Positions 53,601 to 63,379 of a stretch of DNA of 64,000 nucleotides are shown here, in pieces. The notes under the pieces were generated by a model, which did no database searches, had not been told where the DNA came from, and saw only the letters and a program-made list of their open reading frames with translations. Position numbers and translations under genes: made by a program. The stretch's first letter is position 1. Each line of letters starts with the position of its first letter. The DNA is from Bursaphelenchus xylophilus (lineage: Eukaryota > Nematoda > Chromadorea > Rhabditida > Aphelenchoididae), in contig CAJFCV020000002.1 of the NCBI GenBank assembly GCA_904066235.2, positions 6,696,001 to 6,760,000 of the forward strand, written 5' to 3'.

Positions 53601-54664
53601 GCTGATTAAATTTTGCAGGGCGTCTCCATCTGGGATCGCACAGATTCCGTCAGTCACAATAACAAGATTGGACTGAGTGTGCTCGGGTAACATTTGAACC
53701 GCCATCAATCCAAGTCTGACCATGAAGACTAAAGCCCAGTCGGGTTGGATAAATCCCACCGCCGAATTTTCCTTGAAGTCTGGCTGGAAAAACAACGTGA
53801 TGACACTGCCAAATAATTTACGCCCTTACAAATGACTTCGGAAATCCTCGAAGTTCTTTGGAGTCTATGTTTTCCCCATTTTCATTCACAACATCATATA
53901 AGGCTGACGCCACTTTATCCGCAAACTTCCTGAACTTCCTCCGTTCAACCTGCCATTCACTCAAATAAGGCTGACAATAACTGCATAAATCGTTTACATA
54001 AGAGTGGAACTTTCGAATGAGATTGGCCACAACAAGATCGATGGTCTCCTCATTTAACAAAACACCTTGTAACAAGACCTGCTAATGATTACGGACAAAT
54101 ATAAACTTACACTTTCGTGCGTAAAACAAAGAAAAGGAGAAAAGGCACAGAATGTAATGTATATCTGAGGCCGGAATTGAATTTTTGAACCTGGGAAATC
54201 AAACTGAAAGGAAAACTGCTGATGACAGAATATTGACTTACACTTTTAACAACGTTCTCCAAACAAGATTTGACGACCTTTAAAATCCGTGTATAGAAAA
54301 CACTTCCTGATCCACTTTCGTCAGTAGAAAAAGCGGAAGGAGACAAGTCCATAACAAAAATAAGACGGTAGCAGTTTGAAAAGTAAGTGACTACTGTAGT
54401 TGGAGATACCCGGAGTTCGTCTCCGACATTCTGGGATGATTTAGGAATTCCACCAACCAATCTAATCCCATCTGCATTTGGCGGCAAATTGTCGTCCTTG
54501 TAATTGAGTTTTCTCCCAAGGTTCTGGAAGAACCACTTCGCTCTGACATTCCTGGATACCCTCAGACTCCCCTCCATCAACATGAATAACTCTTCTGCAT
54601 CATCCTCTTCCTCTTCTAACGCGTGCTCCATCGTTTTCACGGGACTTTTTTTAAAAGTTGTCAT
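38682..54664 (-). CDS. SZT2: SZT2 homologue (KICSTOR subunit), giant multi-exon gene
   Basis: A minus-strand chain of exons with mostly ~45-nt introns runs from ATG 54664 to TAA 38682-38684 and encodes a very large protein, by estimate around 4000 residues (vertebrate SZT2 about 3400). Matches recalled from the family run in order. The N-terminus has LRVSRNVRAKWFF and VMDLSPSAFSTDE. Next come VTDGICAIPDGDAL with SLGHVGFTELFK, then LIQLLNQEASFTLVKD-type and RPLERILVRYSKVP segments, then GFSIAYGCNGIVNLT and TEVWLEP. Later come YARRLNPHRLVFF and the VDMYILTWPLP segment. SZT2 is the scaffold of KICSTOR, which recruits GATOR1 to lysosomes so that amino-acid shortage inhibits mTORC1. One 1.75-kb intron (49382-51137) is exceptional. 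Exon boundaries in the poorly conserved Ser/Pro-rich parts are not all certain. Confidence 0.88.
49382..51137 (-). other. Large SZT2 intron
   Basis: About 1.75 kb between the exon ending DRVKREE (51138) and the exon starting LLKEDDAIVRALF (49381). It is by far the largest intron of the gene. No nested gene, tRNA or inverted repeat was recognised; it could hold regulatory elements or an internal promoter. Confidence 0.6.
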
Positions 54665-54679
54665 GTTTTGTTAATTCAT

Positions 54680-54692
54680 CTACAACAAAATC
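54680..54692 (-). promoter_or_regulatory. Candidate trans-splice acceptor before SZT2
   Basis: On the minus strand TTTTGTTGTAG ends 15 nt before the SZT2 ATG, inside the 208-nt gap after the adaptin gene. It would suit a spliced-leader site; an ordinary intron acceptor with an unseen 5' exon is the alternative. Confidence 0.35.
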
Positions 54693-54872
54693 CAAATAAA
54701 GAAGCATATAAACACTCCAAAGTATTTACATATCGCTAATGACAACTCTTGGCAACTGCTACCTATTTTAAATACACATTCACAATCATTATTTATTTTA
54801 TAAAATGGGTTAAGAAAATTCGACTTAGTGATTTGCCACAAAATAAATAAAAATCCGAGTATAGAGATGAAA

Positions 54873-55460
54873 TTATCCAAGACCATTGTCCTCGAAAAGG
54901 CCTTGTTCTGTCTCCTCGTCTTGGAGAAGATCTTGAGCACTTATTGCCTTCAGAACCTGTTTCTTACTACTTTCCTGCATTTCCCCAGCCAACAAGAATT
55001 CATCCAAAATAAAATACGCTTTCTCGAAGTTGAAAATTATATCCAATTCACATACCTAAAAAAGCAGTTACCAAAATAAAATTAATTTACCGATCCGAAA
55101 TAACGATCCAGCAATTCAACGTAGCGATGGATTATTTCGAGACACAGCAGTTCGTTGTCTGACTGTTCCACCGCACAACAGAAATAAAGGGAGGCATACC
55201 TAAAAATATAAAGCCAAATCTGACAAACACTTACCTTTTATACACCACCTTCAGGTCTTTGTACTCCAAAAACGAACACATCTTCGGTTTTCTCGCTAAT
55301 ATTAAGGCGACCAGTTCTCGTGTGATCTTCTTCTTTACCTGAATTACCCGAATAATTTGTATTTATATTTTCTCAGCCTTACCTTATCTGGATGAGCTAC
55401 GTACCACTTCTGCAACCGTAATTTGCCTTGTCGACTAAATAACAACATGTAGTGCATCAT
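54873..55460 (-). CDS. aps-1: AP-1 complex sigma subunit, copy A
   Basis: Exons 55460-55383, 55338-55235, 55199-55091 and 55055-54873 give 157 residues, the family length. The start [20 protein letters not shown], then [48 protein letters not shown] and [18 protein letters not shown] match sigma-1 adaptin nearly end to end. Sigma-1 belongs to the AP-1 clathrin adaptor at the trans-Golgi and endosomes and helps bind dileucine sorting signals. The stop is 208 nt before the SZT2 start on the same strand. A second copy lies 2.9 kb upstream. Confidence 0.96.
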
Positions 55461-55626
55461 TTTTGAGAACAACTCAGTGTTTCTTTTTGCTTTTAGATAG
55501 CAATCGTAGAATTTCCAACAATAATTTATCCGAACCAGGGCGCAGCCTGCAACACCTTAAGCCCCCGGCGACATTTTATACAAACAAAAAATGAAGTTTT
55601 GAAACAGTCGGAAACTTTTATTCGGG

Positions 55627-55860
55627 TTTACTAGTCGCGACATAAAGTCCGTAGAATTTTTCGCGGCCCCCAAATTCCGTCGCGCTCCGAAATGTTGATT
55701 TGTCGCTGCGAAAAACGGGAATCGCGCGCGACAATAAGGCAAAATCAACAAAATTGCACAGTGCAAAATGTGTTTTCGGGTGAATGCACAGTGCAAAATG
55801 CTTTTTCGGGTTTATGCACAGTGCAGAAAATTCTACGGACTTTATGTCGCGACTAGTAAA
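55627..55860. mobile_element. MITE with perfect 34-bp terminal inverted repeats
   Basis: The ends TTTACTAGTCGCGACATAAA... (55627-55660) and the complement at 55827-55860 match over 34 bp without a mismatch. The interior contains three tandem ~32-nt units with GCACAGTGCA palindromes and TTTTCGGGT. It sits upstream of AP-1 sigma copy A and directly abuts the large palindrome. A second family member lies at 62919-63098. Confidence 0.88.
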
Positions 55861-58285
55861 AGAGAGTTTTTTACAACTCGAAGGATGGCCCGGACATTTC
55901 GAAAAAACGACCGACCCAGAATCTTTTGATATTTTGCATAGTTGTTGTACCATGATAGCTGAACGTCAGCACGAATTTTTAGTTTCAGAAATTACCGTAT
56001 ACGGGGGTTACGGTAGGTACAATTTTTAGAAAGATTGGGTTCGTATGTAAAACCTTCAAGGAGTAAAGGCACAAAACCTCGCCGTTTTACGTTTTTGACC
56101 ACGGGGAAGATTTTCATAATTGACAACTTTGCCGTAGGATGTTGCCTTCGACTACTTTGAAAAATACCAAGGTACCATATTGAATGTAACTTTTTTGCAG
56201 AGAAGTTGTCTCAACTTTTGAAACCTCTTAAAAACACTTTGACATGTATGTAACAACATATCAAAAAGGCGCGAAAATAAAAGGGGGGGTTTTGGAGTTA
56301 CGGTACTTTGAATGTTGCCGGTACGGTATATCAAAAAATAATTTTTTTCAAAATCGGTGTAGAAGACCCGCAAAAATTGCCAAAAAACGTTTTCGACCAT
56401 GGCGAACATTTTTGTAATTGACACTTTTTCTGTAGGATGTAGTCTTCGCCTACTTCGAAAATGACCCAGATACCATGTGTAATGTAACTCTTCGGCATTC
56501 TACTTGTCTCAACTTTTGAAACCTCTCAAAAATACGTTGACATATATGGAACAACATATCAAAAATTTAGAAAAATAAAGGGGGGGGTTTTGGAGTTACG
56601 GTACTTTTAATGTTGCCGGTACGGTACATCAAAATTTTATTTTTTTCAAAATCGGTGTAGGACAACCAAAAACCTTGTCAATATACGTTTTCGACCATGG
56701 GAAACATTTTTGTAATTAACGGTTTTCTTCTAGGATGTAGCCTTCGACCGGTTTGAGAAACGTCAAGATACCATGGTCAATATAACTTTCCGGCATTCAA
56801 TTTGTCTCAACTTTTGAAACCTTTCAAAAACACCTTGACATATGTGTTACAACATATCAAAAATTTAGGAAAATAAAAGGGGGGGTTTTGGAGTTACGGT
56901 ACTTTTAATGTTGGACATACAGTACACCTCGATTTATTCTCGGCTTAACTTTACGTAGATTATTTTAAAAACAAAATGTAATGTTTTATCTATGTTGCAC
57001 GACCCTCACAACCTATTTTCACAAAAAAATTCAAAAAAACTAGACCTAAGCATACTGTAACATATCGTGCGCAGATGACTGGTTACTGTAACAGCAAGAT
57101 CAGTGATTTCTTAATTTTTTTGTAACAATTGACACGGTTTAGAGACGTGTGTGCCATACGACGGTGGAATCTATCAAAATCAGACGTCAGCATCACAGAA
57201 AAAGTTCGGTGTACTGTATGTCCAACATACAAAGTACCATAACTCCAAAACCCCCCCTTTTATTTTCCTAAATTTTTGATATGTTGTTACACATATGTCA
57301 AGGTGTTTTTGAAAGGTTTCAAAAGTTGAGACAAGTTGAATGCCGGAAAGTTATATTGACCATGGTATCTTGACGTTTCTCAAACCGGTCGAAGGCTACA
57401 TCCTAGAAGAAAACCGTTAATTACAAAAATGTTTCCCATGGTCGAAAACGTATATTGACAAGGTTTTTGGTTGTCCTACACCGATTTTGAAAAAAATAAA
57501 ATTTTGATGTACCGTACCGGCAACATTAAAAGTACCGTAACTCCAAAACCCCCTTTTATTTTTCTAAATTTTTGATATGTTGTTCCATACATGTCAACGT
57601 ATTTTTGGGAGGTTTCAAAAGTTGAGACAAGTAGAATGCCGAAGAGTTACATTACACATGGTATCTGGGTCATTTTCGAAGTAGGCGAAGACTACATCCT
57701 ACAGAAAAAGTGTCAATTACAAAAATGTTCGCCATGGTCGAAAACGTTTTTTGGCAATTTTTGCGGGTCTTCTACACCGATTTTGAAAAAAATTATTTTT
57801 TGATATACCGTACCGGCAACATTCAAAGTACCGTAACTCCAAAACCCCCCTTTATTTTCGCGCATTTTTGATATGTTGTTACATACATGTCAAAGTGTTT
57901 TTAAGAGGTTTCAAAAGTTGAGACAACTTCTCTGCAAAAAAGTTACATTCAATATGGTACCTTGGTATTTTTCAAAGTAGTCGAAGGCAACATCCTACGG
58001 CAAAGTTGTCAATTATGAAAATGTTCCCCGTGGTCAAAAACGTAAAACGGCGAGGTTTTGTGCCTTTACTCCTTGAGGGTTTTACATACGACCCCAATCT
58101 TTCTAAAAATTGTACCTACCGTAACCCCCGTATACGGTAATTTCTGAAACTAAAAATTCGTGCTGACGTTCAGCTATCATGCTACAACAACTATGCAAAA
58201 AATCAAAAGATTCTGGGTCGGTCGTTTTTTCGAAATGTCCGGCCCTTGTTATGAGAAGCTTCAATCTGTAAAAAACTCTCTTTTA
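55857..58285. repeat. Giant palindrome, ~1.07-kb arms around a ~280-nt loop
   Basis: The left arm (about 55857-56932) and right arm (about 57213-58285) are reverse complements with few differences. The outer edge reads AAAAGAGAGTTTTTTACA on both sides; the inner edge is GTTGGACATACAGTACACC. Each arm contains three tandem units of about 297 nt, ending at GGTTTTGGAGTTACGGTAC. The region near the outer edge carries ACCGTATACGGGGGTTACGG in both arms. There is no transposase-like frame. The element lies exactly between the two AP-1 sigma copies. Confidence 0.93.
55990..56930. repeat. Tandem ~298-bp repeats in the left palindrome arm
   Basis: The marker TTTTGGAGTTACGGTAC recurs at about 56290, 56588 and 56886, a period of 298 nt. 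Between markers the order ATCGGTGTAG, CGACCATGG, TAGGATGTAG, GTCTCAACTTTTGAAACCT, ACAACATATCAAAAA recurs with substitutions. The right arm holds the mirror units, with markers at about 57246, 57543 and 57839. Confidence 0.88.
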
Positions 58286-58332
58286 AAACTCTTGGTAACT
58301 TTTATTATTGTAGAAATTAGAGTATTAATATC

Positions 58333-59323
58333 TCAGCCGAGTCCATTATCCTCGATAATTCCGTGTTTGAGCTCAGCCTAAAAGCATCACAAATATGTAT
58401 TTTCATCTTACATCTTGTTTCTCGTCTTGTGTTCGCATTGCTGTTAATATCTGACGTTTGCTGCTTTCCTGGACTTCTCCAGCTATCAAAAACTCGTCAA
58501 GAATGAAATAAGCTTTCTCAAAATTGAATATAATATCTAATTCACATACCTGAAATTATTGATGACTTACGAAAAAATAACCTACACTGCCGAAATATCC
58601 GTCCAGCAATTCCACATACCGATGAATAGTTTCTAGGTACAGCAATTCGTTGTCCAACGTTTCGATAGCGCAACAAAAATACAACGACGCATACCTGGGA
58701 TGAAAAATTAGAATCAATCCTTGATCCACCGCTTTAAATAATTTGCTGCTTTAAAGTCTATTATAATCGCTATTAAAAAGGAGGCACCATTCTTTTGGGC
58801 AACCATTTACGGGCAGGGCAGTTTGCGACAGTTGCGGGCAGGAAATTGCGCATATACGCACCGCGATCAAAAGATTGTTTGGGCAAAAATATAATCGACG
58901 GCTTGTCAAAAAAAAGTTTGATTAGAAAAAAATCACACACAACGTTCTTCCAGTAGATTTATAGCTCATTTAAATTCTTTGTTTAGCGATTATAACTCTT
59001 GAATAAATTACTTCAAACTGATCACCGGTTTGCCAAAATCGCTTTCTATATAAAAACTGTGAAGAGTATACGTACCTTTTGTAAACTATCTTCATGTCTT
59101 TGTATTCGAGGAATGAGCACATCTTTGCTTTTCTGGCTAATACAAGTCCCATTAGTTCCCTGGTTAACTTCTTCTTAGTCTGAAAACCCTTATTGCATTT
59201 ACATTTAGCACGGAGTGTGTATAATAAAGCCCTTGGGTGACATACCTTATCATTATGAGCAACATACCACTTTTGTAACCTTAGCTTGCCTTGCCGACTG
59301 AACAGCAGCATGAAGTGCATCAT
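58333..59323 (-). CDS. AP-1 complex sigma subunit, copy B
   Basis: Exons 59323-59246, 59179-59076, 58694-58586, 58549-58412 and 58377-58333 give 157 residues, the same length as copy A and about three quarters identical. All family blocks are kept ([71 protein letters not shown], final EDNGLG). The first three introns are in the same places as in copy A. One further intron splits the C-terminus, and the second intron (59075-58695) has grown to 381 nt. The start codon directly follows CTTCAAG, 287 nt after the RTEL1 stop on the same strand. Copy B changes several residues that copy A shares with other animals, such as D-R/K-YFG to DGYFG. Confidence 0.93.
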
Positions 59324-59610
59324 CTTGAAGACTTTTATTTAAGGAAACAACTCATTTCTAGCGGAATGGACAACAAACGAACTCGTTCATGTTTTTGTGC
59401 GGTAGTCTCATTTTTCCTTCTTCTCACTTTTAGAATTAAATCTTTTTCGTTACCATGGGAAAACGAAGCTTTATTACTGCACACAACCCGAGTACAAACT
59501 AAAGTATTGCACCATTTCTAAAAACAAAACCATAGAAGAGTGGGATCGTCAGAACCGATATAAAACATTCCATAAAAATTTACACATTCGATGATAAAAC
59601 AGTTGAATAT

Positions 59611-62600
59611 TCACAACGGCTTCGACCCAAATGTTGACTTCGAACCCTAAAAAAGCAACGATTACATAAGCGAGAAACGCATATAAAGTTTCGATAATCC
59701 GCCTTACCGAAAGCTTTATTATCCGTCTTTTGGGCAAGTTTTGACTTAGTGTTTTACCGGGTAAATGTGAAAAGAACGTCGAATTTGTTGCGGCGTCAGT
59801 TCTAATAATAACTGGCTCCGCTGATGACGGCTCGTTTTGTGAACCAACAGTTGGAGGAGGCTGTGAACTCGAGTACATATCCACGATCTTCTTCATGCTT
59901 TCCTCATTCTTCTTTTTCTTTTCTGAGACATCTTCTATCAACAAATGAGGTCTTTTTAGCGCCCCAGATAAAGTATTCGACATCGATTTTTTCACAGCCA
60001 GATTTCTTTCCGAAAAGAATCGCTTAACTTCTGCAAACATCTTGTGAGCATTCAGTTCAGCTTTAAACGCGGGCCGTATCCACGCTGGATACACATTAGT
60101 AGCCATTGTCCCATACCTACAAAATATGTATAACAATAAAAGTTACATCACAAACCGCTTACCTTGCATCAGCCAAGATGACGACTCCAAAGTCATCTTT
60201 ATGTCGGATAACTCTTCCTAACGCCTGGTTAACCGCTCTAATCGCTTCTACGCGATACCATTCTTCAGGACTCATTTCCTGTTTACCTTTAGATAACCTT
60301 AAGCCCAGAAATCTTTTCTTCAAGATGACTCTTGGATCTCGGATGGGAGGAAAGGGAATGCCAACCACAGCTACAGCTCGGCAATGACAATCAGCAAAGT
60401 CAATTCCTTCCGACATCTTTCCTCTGCACACAGCAAACATTACGGCTCCATTCCCGGTTCTGACAGCCAAATCAAACTCTCTGAAGATAAGATTAACATC
60501 GTTCCTGTTAGTGGGCTCTACACAGAGCTTCTTGTTGGATTCCAATCTTTCCCATAGAGCTTGAAGACCGTTGGACGGTTTCTTAATCAAATGTGATGAT
60601 TAATCTTAAACACCCACTTTCCATTTATCCAGGAATGTTTTCATTTGGCTATACGATGGAAAGAAAACCAGCATTCCCTGAGGCACGCTCTCAACTAGTT
60701 CAACAATAATGTCGCCAATTCCATTAATGTACGAATCAGAACCTCTAAAACTATCTTCTTCCGATTAAATTTTAATTACCGGTTCTGAAAAGTCCCATAT
60801 AAATCGACATTCTTCTGAGTTTTCTGGATGGAACGTACAAGAATCTGATTAGATTTGGCGGCATGATCATTTTCAAGAACAAAAGGAAATGATCTGAAAC
60901 ACTGATCATGTCCACCATGTGTAATAAGCTTACACTCCCATGGATCCGATAAAATTGTTTATGGGCGACAGGGTTCCAGACGCCAGAAGTATCGATTGAG
61001 GCCTTTTATTCTGCAAATATTTCATTCCAATCTGAGGCGAGAAACACCAAAAGTCAAGACGGTAACAGTTTGCTTCTGGCTCGGTAAAATACAATTGGAA
61101 AAGATCATAAATTTCATCATTGGCGGACTCTGAGCCAATCGAAAAAACTCGTGAAAGGAATGAAGAAAAATCTGACAGTTTATCCGTTTTTCTTACAATC
61201 TCTGAGCTGCCAATTCCACTGTCTGAATCTGTAATATTATTTCATTAGTCATTTAAATAGACATTACTTTGCTGAATATGGAAAGTGCCCATTCTGTCAA
61301 TAAGAACTCCGATTGCTTGGGCATTTTGTGGAGTAAACCCACTTTTATAAAGCAGATTCACGAATTCTTGACCAGAAAAGAGTTTGCCTGGGAGATCGGG
61401 GACATTTTCCCCTTTTCCAGCTTCTTTACTTCCGAACTCATCGATGTTATCCTCTAACTGAATCAAGAATTCTGAATGTGTGTTTGACAGCCAAAGTATG
61501 GTACTTACCCAGAAACTGGGCAATATCTTCTTTCTTGGCTTTCTTCTGTTCTTTCTTCTCATCCTTTCTATTAATCTGTTCCATTTGATGAAACATTAAA
61601 TCTGATTTTTCGAAAGCATCCCTGGTCGATTCCTCTTCCTGAATCACAGCTTCTAAACATTCTTGGGTTTCTTTAATACAGAGACCAACATCCTTTGAAG
61701 TTAATGTCATCGATACTGATTCCTCAGCAATTTTTCCCTGAAAAATATACGAAAAAAACAAATAACAATACCAAATTATGTGCCTCGTCAAAGATAATGA
61801 TGTTGCCAGTCAGATTGATATTGTAAATTTCTCTGATCTTCGGATCCAAGACATAATTGTAAGGGAGTAAAATAAGATCCGCATTCTGCTGTAAGTCGCG
61901 GTTCAAGAAGAAAGGGCAATGCCTGAAGATAACAGCAATCTATAACAGCTTACTGATGCTTCTGTCCTGCCTTTAAGAGGTCTTCAATATCCATAACATC
62001 CCCATTGCCTTCCGTTTTGTAAGCATTCATAATACTTGCAGGGTCTTTGTTTTGAAGTTGATTGTGATAATGACATTTCTTCGAGTGGATCAACTGTCTA
62101 CATACCTGACTCTAAAAAAACAAAGAGTCTGTCAACCCTTTTTCTTATACCTTAAGATTTGAATTGGGCTGTTTCTTCACTTTCTCGTTTAGGCAGAACT
62201 GGTCACGGCCCGCCAAGATTGCGACAGATGTAGTTCTACAAAAAATAAAACTTATAAAATAAAAGCATACGCCTTGTAAATGGTCTTGTTCAACTCCTTG
62301 ATAACTTGTTTTAACTGGGAATGAGTTCGAGATGCGTAAATCACCTGAGGAAATAACCTGGTCTTCATCAAACCCCCTCTGGGATCTAAAAAATACCAAA
62401 ATAAGAGAGACAACACGGATTACCTACCAAACTGCACGCCGGATTGCAAAAGCTCGTCCATCCTCCCGTTGTCCAATTTGAAATTATTCTTTAAGCTTTG
62501 AATGTAAGACAACGTCGAAACTAATAGCGACAACGTCTTTCCTGTCCCTGTTGGGCTTTCCAAACAAGCATTTTGCCTCTGAAACACAACCATTATTGTT

Positions 62601-62714
62601 CGAACCTTGATTTACCGCTTTCAGAGCATTGATCGTCGTTTCCATAAATTTCTTCTGACACTCATAAGGTTCAAAAGGAAATTCCAAGTGTACATCCTGG
62701 ATTTTTAACGACAT
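59611..62714 (-). CDS. rtel-1: RTEL1-type FeS DNA helicase
   Basis: About a dozen exons from ATG 62714 encode roughly 840 residues. Visible in order are [13 protein letters not shown], Walker [23 protein letters not shown], four FeS-cluster cysteines (QFCLNE, VCRQL, KKCHY, HCPFF), the DEAH box [31 protein letters not shown] and INQALGR-like [16 protein letters not shown]. The N-terminus and FeS spacing match RTEL1 better than FANCJ or XPD. RTEL1 unwinds D-loops, T-loops and G-quadruplexes to protect genome and telomeres. The end is short: I infer a last intron at 59707-59647 and a final exon ending [11 protein letters not shown]. Reading through instead gives an odd hydrophobic tail. The harmonin-like domains of vertebrate RTEL1 are absent. 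Confidence 0.9.
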
Positions 62715-62718
62715 TAGA

Positions 62719-62731
62719 CTAGTAGAAAAAT
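62719..62731 (-). promoter_or_regulatory. Candidate trans-splice acceptor before RTEL1
   Basis: On the minus strand TTTTTCTACTAG is followed by TCTA and then the start ATG. The pyrimidine tract and AG so close to the start codon suit a spliced-leader site. Confidence 0.4.
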
Positions 62732-62918
62732 GTTAATTCACATGTAGATGTACCTATGTGCACAACATGACAAAAGAATTCAAAATTTTTTTATTTATTT
62801 TTTGAAAAACTGTTATCCCGCCAAACGCGTTTCGACTATCGATTAGAACAAACCATAATTACGATAAGCTTTCATTGAATTTATGGGACGGTCTAACGCG
62901 TTATAACGTATCCTATAA

Positions 62919-63098
62919 TACTAGTCGCACCGTAAAGTCCTGACACATTTGCACAGTGCGTTTTTGTTTTTCTTTCACGCCCGTCGCGGCAATTCCCCGT
63001 TTTTGCACTAGAGACATGCACTTTCGCGCGAGCCCGCTCCAATTTTCTCGCGCGACACCCACGACAAATGTGTCAGGACTTTATGGTACGAGTAGTAC
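62919..63098. mobile_element. Second member of the ACTAGTCGC...AAAGTCC MITE family
   Basis: ACTAGTCGCACCGTAAAGTCC... at the left and its imperfect complement at 63063-63098 form terminal inverted repeats of about 35 nt. They share ACTAGTCGC, TAAAGTCC and an internal GCACAGTGC with the element at 55627-55860, but differ elsewhere. It sits upstream of RTEL1. No coding capacity. Confidence 0.8.
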
Positions 63099-63143
63099 TG
63101 TTATTGCATAATGCTTTTTGTAGCTTGAAATTTCTGGGGTTAT

Positions 63144-63377
63144 TTACAGTTTTTGTTTTCCTTGAAGTTTATTTTTTAACCGCTTGTTCCAGCGTTCTAG
63201 CGATGTCTTGAAAGATAATGTCAGCAATGCCAAGTTGCTTGCTCTGGAATTGGCGCCAAATCGAGGGTTCGCAGCTTGTGAACTCCGATCTTTAGACGAC
63301 TGTTCCCTCCTGCTGACCTCACTTTCTTCTTGATGGACAGCCATCTTCATTCCTTTTTGTCTTGCGCAATTCAACAT
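63144..63377 (-). CDS. Doubtful small open frame, basic-charged
   Basis: An ATG-started frame of 77 residues has a basic end (SLERWNKRLKNKLQGKQKL) and a charged front (MAVHQEESEVSRREQSSKDR). I recognise no family. It lies upstream of RTEL1 on the same strand beside a MITE and might be a real small gene or chance. Confidence 0.18.
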   Translation of the reverse strand: MLNCARQKGMKMAVHQEESEVSRREQSSKDRSSQAANPRFGANSRASNLALLTLSFKTSLERWNKRLKNKLQGKQKL

Positions 63378-63379
63378 TC

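Noticed and set aside
59549..59708. Hydrophobic C-terminal tail on RTEL1
   Set aside because: It looks like translated intron; a GTAAGG donor and TTTTTTAG acceptor remove it in phase.
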